Origin: Congeria kusceri
Taxonomy: Eukaryota > Mollusca > Bivalvia > Myida > Dreissenidae
DNA: 64,000 nucleotides
Assembly: GCA_027627225.1 (NCBI GenBank)
Contig: CM051026.1
Span: forward strand, 8,276,925 to 8,340,924
Direction of reading: 5' to 3'
Both the position numbers and the translations under genes were made by a program. The notes beneath the pieces are model-generated. The model worked only from the letters and a program-made list of their open reading frames with translations, did no database searches and was not told the origin of the DNA. Shown here piece by piece: positions 12,546 through 23,426 of the stretch; positions within the stretch are counted from its first letter, which is position 1, and the number at the start of each line of letters is the position of its first letter.

Positions 12546-12551
12546 TTGAGG

Positions 12552-12670
12552 TTAACTTGTATTTACAAGTTTGTATAATGTGATTAATTCCGGGCCAATT
12601 GTGAGGTTCGGCATGCCTTTAAAGAATCGCATACCAGCAATAGTAGTATGCGTCCCGTATCTCACTGAAT
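12552..12670 (-). pseudogene. conserved exon Y of an unrecognised family (copy A)
   Basis: The minus-strand frame reads SVRYGTHTTIAGMRFF, then MPNLTIGPEL, ending at TAA. A related peptide (DTTLIPTAR, ..MPNHTLVAL) is found on the minus strand at 33168-33392, downstream of another copy of exon X. In copy B the same frame is interrupted after GM by about 120 bp of extra sequence. Function is not recognised. The match to 33.2 kb is short and so only moderate evidence. Confidence 0.35.
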
Positions 12671-12742
12671 CTATATGTACTTATTTCAGAATGCTGACTT
12701 CGTAACAATACAATAAACAACCCGCATCATTTGTGATGCTAT

Positions 12743-13118
12743 TTAATTGGGTAGAGCTGAAATTAAATCATGTGGAAGATCTAACAACTCTTCAGTAGAG
12801 CCGACTATAAGGAATTCAACGTTGTGGAGCTCTGATACTTCCAAAGGCCTGAAAACTGATGCTTCGCTGTGGGATGACATGTTTTTAGTTGACTTCTTAA
12901 AAACATGTTCAAAGTGATGTCGAAACTGCTCAGCTGTCAACACTTACACATAATTCGCGGAAACGACACTGGATGAATGGCCATCCAGCAACGGATATGT
13001 GTTGAAAATCCTGAGTATTTGTATTATTTTTATCGACTCACAGCTATATTTAATGATGTACAATCTCTGTATTCCATATTCTAGTCTGGTTAATACGGGC
13101 TGAAATTGTGTCCTGTTT
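12743..13118 (-). pseudogene. conserved exon X of an unrecognised family (copy A), one in-frame stop
   Basis: A splice-acceptor-like tract (TTTTCTTTCTTAAACAG) precedes a frame that stays open except for one TAA at 12944-12946. Landmarks in order are LTRLEYGIQRLYIIKYSCES, YPLLDG, VVSANYV-stop-VLTAEQF, TKNMS and FLIVGSTEELLDLPHDL. The minus-strand sequence at 34648-35040 aligns without gaps from YP..LD to TKNMS, and the TAA aligns with a Gln codon (CAG) there. The frame is therefore a decayed coding exon rather than a chance ORF. Copy B shares the TAA. I do not recognise the family; the last block could be a beta-strand/helix of an extracellular or Rossmann-like domain, but that is speculation. 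Confidence 0.55.
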
Positions 13119-14008
13119 AAGAAAGAAAATGTATACAAGTTATATTGTCATATGTACATGTACAATAAGAACGTAGAAATGTAAGTTCAAATGTTATTTG
13201 CAACTTTCAATAGCACAATAAATTAATTCCTAAAAACTACACACTGAGTTGTGTTTACGGACATCAATTTTGTATATACATATATAAAAACAATGTAAAA
13301 AGCAAAGAGCTGCTATTCAAAGAAATAGATAAAACGAAACCCGCGTGTAAGTTTACTCCATGAATAATGATGTTTAATTGAGGCCTAAATCTTCATTGTA
13401 TTAGTGACACACCTTTGAGCATGTTTTCTGTTTAAATATCATTCGAACGCTCCGTGAGTATGTGAAGATCTGGGCTGGTATTCTGAAACTTTCTTAGAAA
13501 TATTTTTCACTTAGATTTTAATATTTTTCTAAGTTTGTATCTATATCTCTGACATTTTCTTAGTTTCTGTCTAAGAAATGTGAATTCCTCTTAGAATTTT
13601 CTTAAAGTGGCTGTTTTTGTCTAAAAAAGTTAGAAACCTTTACATCAGTCTTAAACTTATAGAAGTTTCTAAGAGAAGATTTTTATCCGCCATTTTGTTG
13701 ATGTTCGAACACAAGCCTCAAATTTCGCGACAAACTATCGCAGGTAAGTAATAAATAACGTTTGTGAAACAACTTGTACACTTTAAATGGGTTTTGCAAC
13801 ACCTCTTATGTACATTAATAAAATCTGTATTGCTGATTTCAGCTATCTAGTGTTCGATATTGATTTAGCATAAAATGTAACCACTGATTAAAATTGACAT
13901 CTTAATTACTCATACTCGTAAAACATGTAGGCTATATACAAACATACAAGTAAATATTATATTTGCACTTACACGATTATTTATGTTTTCACTTACAGGA
14001 CAAATTAA

Positions 14009-14341
14009 ATGGATATGAACCCTGTTTATTTACTTTTTGAAGATATGAACGAAAGACTGAATACATTTGAAAATCTAACAAACATTGAGGTTGTCAGACG
14101 ATATCGTCTGGACAGGGATGGCATCGACCGCCTTAATGTAGAATATGGTGAAAGATTATCACCGAGAACTCTTGGGCCAAGGAATGTCTCTTCCTTAGAG
14201 AAGATTCTAGTCACACTACGCTATTTTGCGTCGGGTGACTTTCAGATCAACGACGGAGACATTCACAGTCTGTCACAGCCATCAGCGTCGAGGGCAGTGA
14301 CACAGTTCACTGAGATGCTCGCGAGTAAAAAAATGTATTAA
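14009..14341 (+). pseudogene. HARBI1-like transposase, N-terminal exon only
   Basis: A 110-residue frame opens after the acceptor-like TTTTCACTTACAG at 13999. It shows the hallmark N-terminal region of PIF/Harbinger nucleases: RRYRLDRDGIDRLN, then LSPRTLGPRN, LEKILVTLRYFASGDFQIND, and GDIHSLSQPSASRAV (the helix-turn-helix-like 'GD..g.SQ.t.SR' block). It stops shortly after, at a possible donor (GCGA|GTAAAA). HARBI1-type transposases are about 350 aa with a DDE triad in the C-terminal two thirds; no such region is found in 14342-15060. The gene is therefore truncated or internally deleted and cannot encode an active nuclease. Confidence 0.8.
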
Positions 14342-15060
14342 TCCTTCATAAAAGTACATGTTGCATAAAATGCATTGCCTTTGTATGTTCAAATAAATTA
14401 GTACTTTGTAAATCATCTTTTGTTTATTATCATAATGTTAGACCCCAGACACTTACAAATTGCTGAATTCATTTTAGCTTCACTGAAAATATATTGTTTG
14501 TAATAGTTATACACTCGATTTGAAATATTCAATGGAAAAAAACATGACTTGCCCTCACGGGCACTCATAATTTGACTTGGCTGAAAGTATTTGACTTGGC
14601 TGAACTATTTTTAAGTTGTACCGGGCTTCGGAAAAGTGGGATATTTGTAATACAAAGGTGCTATTATCATTTATAAATATTAATATTATCTAATTGTCAT
14701 TTTAAATTAAATATTTATTGTGAATCACCCATCTAAATTTCAAAACAATAGAGTGAACCCGGATCACATGGTTAAATAAATTTACGTATTAAATATTAAT
14801 TTTATTTAACTGTAAATACTGTTTATAACTAGATCCAACTTTTCTTTAAAACTTTAGATATTTTTTTATAATTTTATCACAATTAATATTAATTAACATG
14901 TAAACATAACTTACAAATGACAAAATGATAATCTGTTTATTTAGCCGAGCCATCTATAAAGTCAACTTCCTAATAACATCAAATGGGCGGATGTGCTTTA
15001 GGTAAAATGCCAAAAACAAAAAATGGTACATGTACAATTAATAGACTAATTTTGTGTTAC

Positions 15061-15319
15061 CTTCAGTGAACCGGTGTCTCATAAGATCATGGTTGGTCAA
15101 ATCACCAACCACACCACATGCTTGACCCATTAAATCAGCCAAGATAAGGCTTTCTTCCAATGAAAATTTTCTTTCCCTCCTTTTTCTTCGACTGCGATGC
15201 CATGTTATATTGTATTGACTTGTCCGTTGCCGTCTGCATACATGCCATGTATAATATCTATTTTTAGCAGCGGGGATTTCCGATCGCGACGAAGGGTGAA
15301 TGATTACAAAATGACATAG
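15061..15319 (-). pseudogene. Myb/SANT-like exon of the Harbinger second protein
   Basis: Minus-strand reading open from a stop at 15320-15322 to a splice donor (CTGAAG|GTAACA at 15060/15061). The distal part reads RSRRKRRERKFSLEESLILA, then DLMGQACGVVGDL, resembling the basic stretch plus first helix of the trihelix/SANT domain of Harbinger Myb-like proteins and NAIF1. No start codon or downstream exon was identified. PIF/Harbinger elements need this partner for nuclear import and DNA binding, so position and polarity (convergent with the transposase) support the call. Confidence 0.4.
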
Positions 15320-15889
15320 TTATGAAATAAATGCAATTAAATTCATTATTCCGTAAATATCACTATGCAACCATTCATTTTCTTTTCCACTTCGATACAA
15401 ATATACTGCTTTTTATCGGAAAAATTGATCAATACATGATCCAAGAATCGGGAATTTCCTTACCTTAGCCAGGGAGAAAAATATCATATTTAAATAGTAT
15501 GCACATTTCCAATCAACGTTTATATTGCGAAACAGAAAGTGCACTGTGTAATGTACAACAATAACAATGTATTTCTGACACATTCAATCCACAATACACT
15601 CGCATATCGATACGAAACACGATCGCACATAATTATGGTAGCCATTTTGGTTTTTGGTAATTGTTATATGCGCATGCGCACAGCCAAAAACGCAGTCGAT
15701 TTCATCAAAAATAGAAAATTTTCATGAACGAAAATTGTTTTATTTTCTTAGACAGTTTTTTCGCTAAGAAAAATCTAAAAAAATTCTAAGACGAAAAACA
15801 TAGAAAAATTATATTCTAAGTGACTTTTTTTCAGAATTAGACAATTCTATATAAAAAATCTTAGAAATGTTCAGAATACCGCCCCAGAT

Positions 15890-17130
15890 GAACTCCCGAT
15901 ATAATGGTAGACACCATAGCTAGTTCAATGAATCATTTGGCCTATTTATAGTTCCAATTCATGTAATACAATTAGGCGATGATGTTTCGGAATTTAATTG
16001 AATATTAAAATTGAATATACAATATATTATAATGTTTATGTCTGTTGTAAAAGTGCAATACTACAGGTTTGATATTTTCGGAATATCATATTAATTAGTT
16101 AGCACATCTGATAAATTATTGCATCTTCATTTTGAACACTTGATATATGAAGTACTATTTTTTTATGTTTATGCGTTAGTTTGCAGCATATATTCCTATA
16201 GTATCTCACCATCCATCAGTTATACATTCAATTGGCTACGGTGTCCGCCATCCAATCGTGAGTTCGATCTCTACTCGGGGAGCGTTGGAATAATCTTTCG
16301 CTTAAGAAATTAAGAGCTTGTTCTACCCACAAAACGAAAGCATCTCGGTAATGATGTTTCAAGCAACGATATATAGGGACTATTACATGATTGCAGTATT
16401 CCAATGGGTTTTATTATACCTGCCCAGGATTCATATTGATATTGATTCTTAAAATGTACTTAACGTAAGTTGAAGAAAAAAAAACGTCAAAATTAAAATA
16501 TGTGTTTGAAGCACTATGCTTTAGAGGACATGCATGATATTAAATAGTTACACTTTGAATTATGTTATTTCTTTTGTGTCAAAATCCTTGAACAATGCAT
16601 TTTTGGGGGACAGAAAACCCTGATTGCATGTATTAAAACTCAGAGTTCTAAAGTGTATAATTATTGTTCGACTAAGATTCTTTATCATGGGCCCATAAAG
16701 ATTCTTCAGTTATCCCTAACCTGAGTTGAACAAAAAACAACAACAACAAACGTAATAATAACAATATATGTGTATTCCGCGAACCTGCAGGGCAAGTACA
16801 ATGCAAGTTTACACAATCAACGAGTGCAGTACAACCTATATGAGCACATAGCCATGTAATACTCTGTTTATTAAGTCCATTAATTATATACCTCATTACG
16901 ATATAAAAAAAAAGTACAACGTAACACATCATTTATTTATTCTGAACAAACTAATTTCATGAAATGAACGCGCGAACGCGCGCAAATAAATGCCATTATG
17001 ACGTCATTATGAAATGCACATCAAAGACACCATATAATTTAAATTTCAATCTTAATGTTGTGTTTTAAGGTTGAAGGTTTGTTTAAATCACTAAATAATA
17101 GTCGTTACGCCTTCTGCATATAGGTATATA
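15890..17130. other. end of copy A, then no gene seen
   Basis: Similarity to copy B resumes after the Harbinger element and fades at about 16118. Beyond it only a tRNA-like SINE trace (next entry) is visible. Confidence 0.5.
16225..16290 (+). repeat. tRNA-derived SINE trace (B-box-like)
   Basis: GGCTACGGTGTCCGCCATCC, then GTGAGTTCGATCTCTACTCG, resembles the 3' half of a tRNA with a B-box (GTTCGAT.TC). No complete cloverleaf or A-box could be drawn, so this is a SINE remnant rather than a tRNA gene. Confidence 0.35.
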
Positions 17131-17599
17131 ATAAATACTAGGAATGGGACCGAATAATGAAATCAATATTCGATTATTCGTTTTACTTATTTGCATATAT
17201 TCTAATATTCGTTTTTTATATACCGGTAAGTAACGTTGAATGTGTTCTGCCTGAAGACCGCGTTAACTACTTCCAAGCTCGTGACAGTTGCATTATTATT
17301 AATAAACCAGGAAGATAATATGATATATTGTGTTGAAATAATGAAGAATAATATTAAATAACACATATTAAGATTATAAAGATCTTGCTAGATTTAATTC
17401 ACACATTTATTCGCTGACAACAGTCTTATTTTGATTGGCTATCCAGAGCATCTATTTTATCTAAGACAAGTGAACTGTTTCGATGCCAATAAACATCAGT
17501 GCAAGCTTTCTGCAAACTGTGAGTCCATTATCTCAACAAGGCCCTGCGCAAGTTATGAAAAACATACATCTTATTGTTCCTAAGGGCTATAATGCTTGG

Positions 17600-17890
17600 T
17601 ACACACGCAAAGGCCACCGAAAAAACTTTGCGAAACCGAAATTTCGCAAATTTGAGTTTTTCATGGAGTAATTACTATTTTACATAAAGCATTAGTTAAA
17701 ACGTTTAATTGTGATCAATAATTGATGATTTTTACATAAAAAAAATGCTTTTCTTTCATTATGTAATTTATGTGCAAAATTGGATTTCCCGTGGAATGTC
17801 TACATTTTCCAATGGGATTTTTCGTTGTCCCACGGGATTTTTTTCAATTTTTTCAGGCTGGAAAAAAAACATGGGATTTATGTAAATTCT
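17600..17890 (+). repeat. left inner arm of the fold-back element
   Basis: AAAGGCCACCGAAAAAACTT, then TGCGAAACCGAAATTTCGCA, followed by ATTACTATTTTACATAA and GTGATCAATAATTGATG. The same ordered words occur inverted at 20200-20490 and directly at 59990-60310. Confidence 0.75.
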
Positions 17891-17959
17891 ACAACCGCGA
17901 TTTTATGTCTTTTATATGCATAAAAATAATAATGATAGTAATATACAAAAATTTAACAA

Positions 17960-18040
17960 ATATATGATAATAATAATAATACTATTATTATTAATAATAT
18001 TAATACTTATAATTATTATTATTATCATTAGTAGTATTTA

Positions 18041-18100
<60 letters not shown>

Positions 18101-18115
18101 CAGTAGTAGTAGTAA

Positions 18116-18171
<56 letters not shown>

Positions 18172-18195
18172 CTAGTAGTATTAGTAGTAGTATAA
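17960..18195. repeat. AAT/ATT then (AGT)n microsatellite
   Basis: An AT-trinucleotide stretch (17960-18040) passes into about 50 nearly perfect AGT triplets (18043-18195). The poly-Ser, poly-Thr and poly-Leu open frames are artefacts of the repeat. Confidence 0.95.
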
Positions 18196-18404
18196 TTCTG
18201 TAAATAATATTCTGTAAAGACTTGCAAAGATACAAAGAAGCGGTACGTGTATGTGCTAACGATTCTAAAGAAATGAATGTACCACATATTCTGCTAATAT
18301 TGCGAGATTAGTCTTATTTGTGTGGTGCATAAGGCATGCACATACAAATGGGAGGAGTACATCCTAGTATACACGTGTATGTTTTGCTATAAATAATATT
18401 GCAT

Positions 18405-18715
18405 GAATATAATGGTGATGATGATGATGATGATGACGGTGACTGATGACAACTGATGATGACTGTTGATGAAACTGATGATGACTGATTATGACTGATG
18501 ATGACTGATGATGACTGATGATGAAGACGATCATGAATATGATCATGATGATGATCATTGAGGATTATCATTGATGATGATCATTGATGATGATCATTGA
18601 TGATGATGGTGATGATGATGATGAATGATGATGATCATGATGACGATCATGATGATGATCATTATTATGATGATGATGATGATCATGATAATGATCATAA
18701 TGGTGCAATAACACA
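18405..18715. repeat. GAT/GATGACT microsatellite with ATGATCAT palindromes
   Basis: Interrupted TGATGA runs contain TGATGACTGATGACTGATGA and repeated GATGATCATTGATGATCATT words, which are themselves palindromic. Confidence 0.95.
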
Positions 18716-18893
18716 ATTATTGCTGCAAAAATGAATATGCCATATATTATGTTAATAATCCGATATTAGTTTTATGTGTTTCTGTAGAACCTAATGCGTA
18801 CACATAAAACTAGGACGTGTACATAATAGTAAAGAGATGTAGTGTTAATAAAACATTTAATGAATATAACGGTGATGATGCAAAATAACATGG

Positions 18894-18913
18894 GATGAAG
18901 ATAATGGTGATGG

Positions 18914-18946
<33 letters not shown>

Positions 18947-19050
18947 GATGATGATGATGATGACGATGATGATGACGATGACGATGATGATGATGATGAT
19001 GATTATGATGATGATGATGATGATGATGATGATTGTGATAATAATGATGG

Positions 19051-19081
<31 letters not shown>

Positions 19082-19130
19082 ATAGATGATGATATAGATG
19101 ATGATGATGATTATGATATAGATGGTTTGA
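18894..19130. repeat. (GAT)n microsatellite
   Basis: Almost uninterrupted GATGAT array, with GATATAGATGAT variants at the 3' end. The poly-Ile open frame is an artefact. Confidence 0.95.
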
Positions 19131-20199
19131 CGTATTACACTAAAATGCTTTATCACAGCCACTGAAAATTGCTGATGGTTTCTGATATACGAGCGAAATT
19201 AAGCATGCATTATTTAATTCTATGGCGATAAAAAAGGAAATTGTGGGCATATATAGTTTCAAAACCGGTCAGCTTTGTTACATATTTTTTTATTTATCAA
19301 CTTATAGCTATTTGAAATATGCTGTTACTAATGATCAAGAAATTGATTACTGTTTAACGTTTAAAATTTTCTTTACAATTTTATTGTAGCAGTAATCGAT
19401 TTAAAAATATCCAAATCTAGTTTCTGTATTTACATATATGTATTTCGTAAATACTTATTCAAACTTGGGAATTGTTACAAGAGATCTCAAGTTATTTGTA
19501 TTATTTTTATTTATACATAATTAAATATATAATAGAAGAACAATAAGTACATCACAAACGGTAATTTAATTACTCGTACATTTCATTATTTTGGTATAGT
19601 CTTCAACTGAGTGGAATGACGCGAGTACCAAATTTAAACGTTTTCTCGGTTTTTACGAAAAATACTTTATTGTGTAAAATATTATACTAACCTCACTTTA
19701 TCCTTATTTGATACCTAACAATAATGAATCAACGTTCGAATAAAGCATAATATGCAATAATTGTATTAACACTTTAATATTGTAAACAAAATGTGCAGTA
19801 TCGGTCAAGAGCAATTGAATGCGCTCGACCGCGGTATCACAGGTTCCACTCTACTTATCATGCGTTTAAAAAAATGGAATTCTAATAATTTAGACTCTGA
19901 CTAGCATACTTCAATCAGAAATACATTACGTGGATAGAAATGAGGAAATACAAATGTTCTTACAAAATAAAATTATCCCATTTTAAAAGCGGGAAAATGT
20001 TCCCATCTTAAAAAGTCGAAAAACAATCCTACTTTCAGAAGAGGGAAAAAAATCCAGTGGGAAAATTCAAAAGTAAAAAATTAAGAAAACGTTTATAAAA
20101 ATTAAGAAAACGTTTATTAAAAAAAATCAGAAATATTAAACAGTACCATGTTTTAACTAGCCCAATATCTTTCTTCTAGTCATTAAACAACATAATATT

Positions 20200-20490
20200 T
20201 TTTTCCAACTGGATTTTTTCACATTTAAAAAGTGGGATTTTTTTATAATCATAATTTTCAAACGAGAATTAGTGCGAACAGTTTAACAAAGCTTAATATG
20301 CGTATATATGCATAAACAATTTAGAACATACTTTTCATTATGAAAGAAATGCGGTTTTTATTTGAAAAACATCAATTATTGATCACAATTTAACACGTTA
20401 ATGTATAAATTATGTAAAATAGTAATATTTGAAAAAAAGAACCTTAAGTTTTCGAAATTTCGGTTTCGCAAAGTTTGTCGGGTGGCCATT
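20200..20490 (-). repeat. right inner arm of the fold-back element
   Basis: Reverse complement contains GGCCACCCGACAAACTTTGC, GAAACCGAAATTTCG, ATTACTATTTTACATAAT and GTGATCAATAATTGATG, matching the left arm. Its inner part (TTGTTAAACTGTTCGCACTA, then CTCGTTTGAAAATTA) matches 60330-60370. Confidence 0.75.
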
Positions 20491-20713
20491 ACGCCTGCAA
20501 AATGTTAATCCCTTGTAAAGTGGGAACCCCTGCCAATTATCAAAACCAATAAATAGTTATCTTTATCCTTGTTACCTTTGCAAATTGACTAAACATATAT
20601 TTTTTGTTAATAATATGTAAATATGAAATCAAATATTCATACTCGCTTTTTATCATTCGAATATTTGACGATATTTGAATTTTCGTTTAATCGGTCCCAT
20701 CCCTAATATATAC

Positions 20714-22160
20714 GTTTACTTCAAAAAAGGACACGAGGATATTAATAAGGGTTCTCTACTGCTTGGGGTTTTATTTTCGTATATTTAAACTAAAAAGTAC
20801 TCAAAACTTTCCATGACGCAAAGTCGGAAAATGTGTACGTTTGTGGGCCGCGGATGTTAGCGAAAATTGAGCCTGTGAAACGAGTTCTGACAAAGATGTC
20901 AGTTAAATATTTAATCCATCCAAGTTAATATTTTACTTTTATGATACAACGAGGCCATAGAAACATTAAAACATTTTTGCCATTTGTCAGCAAAAATTAA
21001 GTATGCATTGTAGCTAAGCGTACACATCTTTAGCCTGCATTTCGGTATGCGTCAAGCAAAACGAAATAAATATACTCTTAGAAACCTTTACAGTGGACGA
21101 ATAATGAAAATTTATTTTATATGTTTACGGAATATTATAAAACTGTTCGATCATATTTATAGAAAAACGCTGTAATTAACAACCTCTGTCAGAAAGAGCA
21201 TGGCCATGATGTCATAGGAACCAAAGTTTCGATGAACACACAAATACATATTAAATAAAATATTGTTTTGTAAGCTATTTGCATTGTGACCTGCGTTTGT
21301 CCAGACCCTTGCAGTTCTAAAAGTTTGGGTTGAAGAAAAAACCCAGGACATTATGAAGAAATTTCATTAAGGCCAAACTAAGTTAGTTGTGTGTTTCGGG
21401 CAACGGTCTCAAAAAAGTTAGTTATGGTCTGGATTGGGGTTTTTAAACGTTTTTAAAAGATACATTTCGGGAAAAAACATGGAAAATTATATAGAATCTT
21501 ACGAATACGGGTTTTACGGAAAACAGTCGTCGCTAAAGACTTTACGGTCGGGTTTTTTTTCGCTAGTTAGGGTCGGGTGGCCCGAAACACAGACATAATT
21601 TTTTTGGTCTTGTCATTTTTTGTATCTATATGGTCAGATAATCGCTTCATATTTTTGTATCTGCTAGATCATATCATAAACCTCCAAAGTACACAAAAAA
21701 GGGAAAATAAGAAAAAATGTCACTTGACTCCTTTTTGCATTAAGGGGGCGATTTATACTAGTTAATATACATAACAGCAACGCATATTGAGGGCGATTAC
21801 TGTAATTGCCAAATCAAAGATGTCAGGATAATTGTAGGTAACTGATTTAAGCAGACTTTGAAAGCATGTGTTTCAACTGTGCACTACACTTTCACTTAAG
21901 AGAATGAATTACTTATTCTTCGATTTGCAACAAAACTAGAATGAATCATTTGTGAAATTGGTATCGTGGCCAGTGAGATCAAATGTTGCTGATCTGATAA
22001 CTTTGATGAAAATCGATGACGTAGTAACTATTAAACAAATTGTGTTTTAAAGACTGAAATTTGAAAGTAACGTGATTTAAAACGTTCAGTTTGTATTCAT
22101 ACAAGTAGCGTTTAATATAATATCAGATGGGATTACCTTACCTTTTATACGTAAGTCTGT
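20714..22160. other. no gene seen, one MITE inside
   Basis: AT-rich. Apart from the MITE at 21390-21591, nothing is recognised. Confidence 0.5.
21390..21591. mobile_element. 202-bp MITE-like element with TGTGTTTCGGGC inverted repeats
   Basis: TGTGTTTCGGGCAACGG at the left faces GGTGGCCCGAAACACA at the right, giving inverted repeats of 12 bp perfect and about 16 bp imperfect. There is no coding capacity. Target duplication is not obvious. Confidence 0.6.
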
Positions 22161-22550
22161 TTAACACTTCTTAATCCTGGTCATCATTGGTTGTAGTACA
22201 AACTTTCCACTGTAATCAACGTTTCTTAAATACACATGCGCCCTAATTATGTTACTGTTTTCAATGTAATCTCTGTGTATGATACCCATACTAAGAATGA
22301 GCGAAGAACAATTCCGTAACATGCTTAACTTGTAACGCCCCACGTGATGTTTTGATCGATATTCTACTGGTCGATAAAAGTTTGCGACTAGGCGGGACAG
22401 AGCACCTGTTTGATCACTGGACTCCCAAGTTATATTTTCCTTGATTGCATTAATCTCTCGCCGATGACTCATATCATGTACAACGCAGTAGCTTTGTGGA
22501 ATAATGTTATTTTTATAGCATACAAGCTCAGTTAGACATTTCAGATGCAA
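22161..22550 (-). CDS. unrecognised 129-codon open frame
   Basis: The longest non-repetitive open frame outside the transposons in this half of the window (129 codons, ATG start, TAA stop). The predicted protein is basic, with LVCYKN, RREINAIKENITWESS, PVEYRSKHHVGRYKLS and FVLQPMMTRIKKC segments. There is no signal peptide, transmembrane helix or motif I recognise. Length is notable for AT-rich DNA but not decisive. It could be a terminal exon or a chance frame. Confidence 0.2.
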   Translation of the reverse strand: MHLKCLTELVCYKNNIIPQSYCVVHDMSHRREINAIKENITWESSDQTGALSRLVANFYRPVEYRSKHHVGRYKLSMLRNCSSLILSMGIIHRDYIENSNIIRAHVYLRNVDYSGKFVLQPMMTRIKKC

Positions 22551-22559
22551 TAAACTAAT

Positions 22560-22990
22560 ACCCCTGTCATAGTGGCACGTTTTCGTTGTCTCGTTCAGCT
22601 ACGTTGCGCAACTTGGAAGGCACGTAGTTCAACGTGGCCGTAATGCGCACAAGTAGTTTAACGTACACGACAAATCTGCTACGTTATAGCACAACGTACT
22701 TATGCGTGGTGAAGTGGCACAATGTCTTACAGCGTGGCCGTTAAATAACACAACGTGAGCAGGACGAGGGCCCTGTAAATTGCTACGTTATGCTGCTTTA
22801 TTCTCTACGTTAAATCAACGATCCGCCACGCATCACTCTCGTTGTTTTTACGCTTTGATGCGCTATGTACTGCATTCTCCACGCATTGCTTCGTAATGAC
22901 ACGTTCTGGCACGTTGTCAAATGTAACGTAGCGTAGCGATAGCACAGTCGCTACGTAGTAAATTGAGGCGAAGCCTAGTAAAAATTGATG
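22560..22990. repeat. ACGT/ACGTT-dense repeat, left of the satellites
   Basis: Starts GTCATAGTGGCACGTTTTCG, then GCTACGTTGCGCAACTTGGAAGGCACGTAGTTCAACGTGGCC words. The same start and words recur in direct orientation at 31258-31600. The rest is full of AACGT/ACGTT in both orientations, a composition quite unlike the surrounding AT-rich DNA. Confidence 0.7.
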
Positions 22991-23426
22991 ACATATTGGT
23001 TGAACGTGAGTGTCGATTACGTATTAATATCGTGACACTCTGACTGGGTCAATACGGTTAGGCAAGCAGAACGTAATTTGTTAAAATAAGTTCAATTCTG
23101 TATCAATTGAAATGCTAATTTAAACACAATTTGAACCTATGAAACTTCTTCAGCTTGTATTTTGTCCATTGTATTCACATCTTAAAACAGATAGGCGTAT
23201 TTTTGTTTACAGAATGTGTAATGCAAATATCACAATCAATATCAGTCGGTGATTTGGTAAGCACAACGTGTCTATGTTTAAATTATTCTGATAATAACGG
23301 CGTTTCCGTCACTTTTACATGTCCAGATTGAAAGTAAATAATACTCAACATTACGTGGTGTGAATCTTAATGAACACAGGTATTATTCTTGAGCATGTCG
23401 ATATCGAACCGTTGTTAAATGTTACA
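22991..23426. other. no gene seen
   Basis: Spacer of about 435 bp between the ACGT-rich repeat and the 43-bp satellite. Nothing is recognised. Confidence 0.5.

Larger units (their letters stand above)
13468..15889. mobile_element. PIF/Harbinger DNA transposon, degenerate, with TIRs
   Basis: Ends are inverted repeats: ATCTGGGCTGGTATTCTGAA at the left, and the reverse complement of the right end reads ATCTGGGGCGGTATTCTGAA. Subterminal regions (13490-13680 and 15740-15870) are packed with TTCTTAG/CTAAGAA words in both orientations, likely transposase or Myb-protein binding sites. The element contains a HARBI1-like N-terminal exon (+) and an opposing Myb/SANT-like exon (-), the two-protein arrangement known for PIF/Harbinger. 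The DDE catalytic region is not visible. The corresponding place in copy B (about 53815-53850) lacks the element. Confidence 0.8.
6281..16118 (+). repeat. segmental duplication, copy A (carries two large insertions)
   Basis: Collinear in direct orientation with 49979-54035. Both start with GAAACTGCAGCTGCGTCAGC. Shared landmarks include GGACTTGGAGAGCGGAAACG (6713/50397), the stretch ending in TTCGGCATGCCTTTAAA (about 12572-12622 / 52634-52683) and ATGTCTGTTGTAAAAGTG (16038/53961). Relative to B, copy A has extra DNA at 7357-10963 and 13468-15889. Identity looks about 80-90% by eye. The duplicate contains remnants of an unrecognised exon family but no intact gene. Confidence 0.85.
17139..20705. 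mobile_element. hAT-like non-autonomous fold-back element with 8-bp target duplication
   Basis: The left end is TAGGAATGGGACCGAATAAT, and the reverse complement of the right end is TAGGGATGGGACCGATTAAA. Flanks are ATAAATAC (17131-17138) and ATATATAC (20706-20713), an 8-bp target duplication with one mismatch, the size typical of hAT transposases. The inverted similarity extends far inward (arms at 17600-17890 and 20200-20490). No transposase frame is present; the centre is filled by trinucleotide arrays. A related copy occupies about 56790-60600. Confidence 0.75.

Noticed and set aside
16225..16290. Functional tRNA gene
   Set aside because: Only the B-box half is tRNA-like; no acceptor stem or A-box pairs up.
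17916..19162. Poly-Ser, poly-Thr, poly-Leu and poly-Ile frames
   Set aside because: They are translations of AGT and GAT microsatellites inside the fold-back element.
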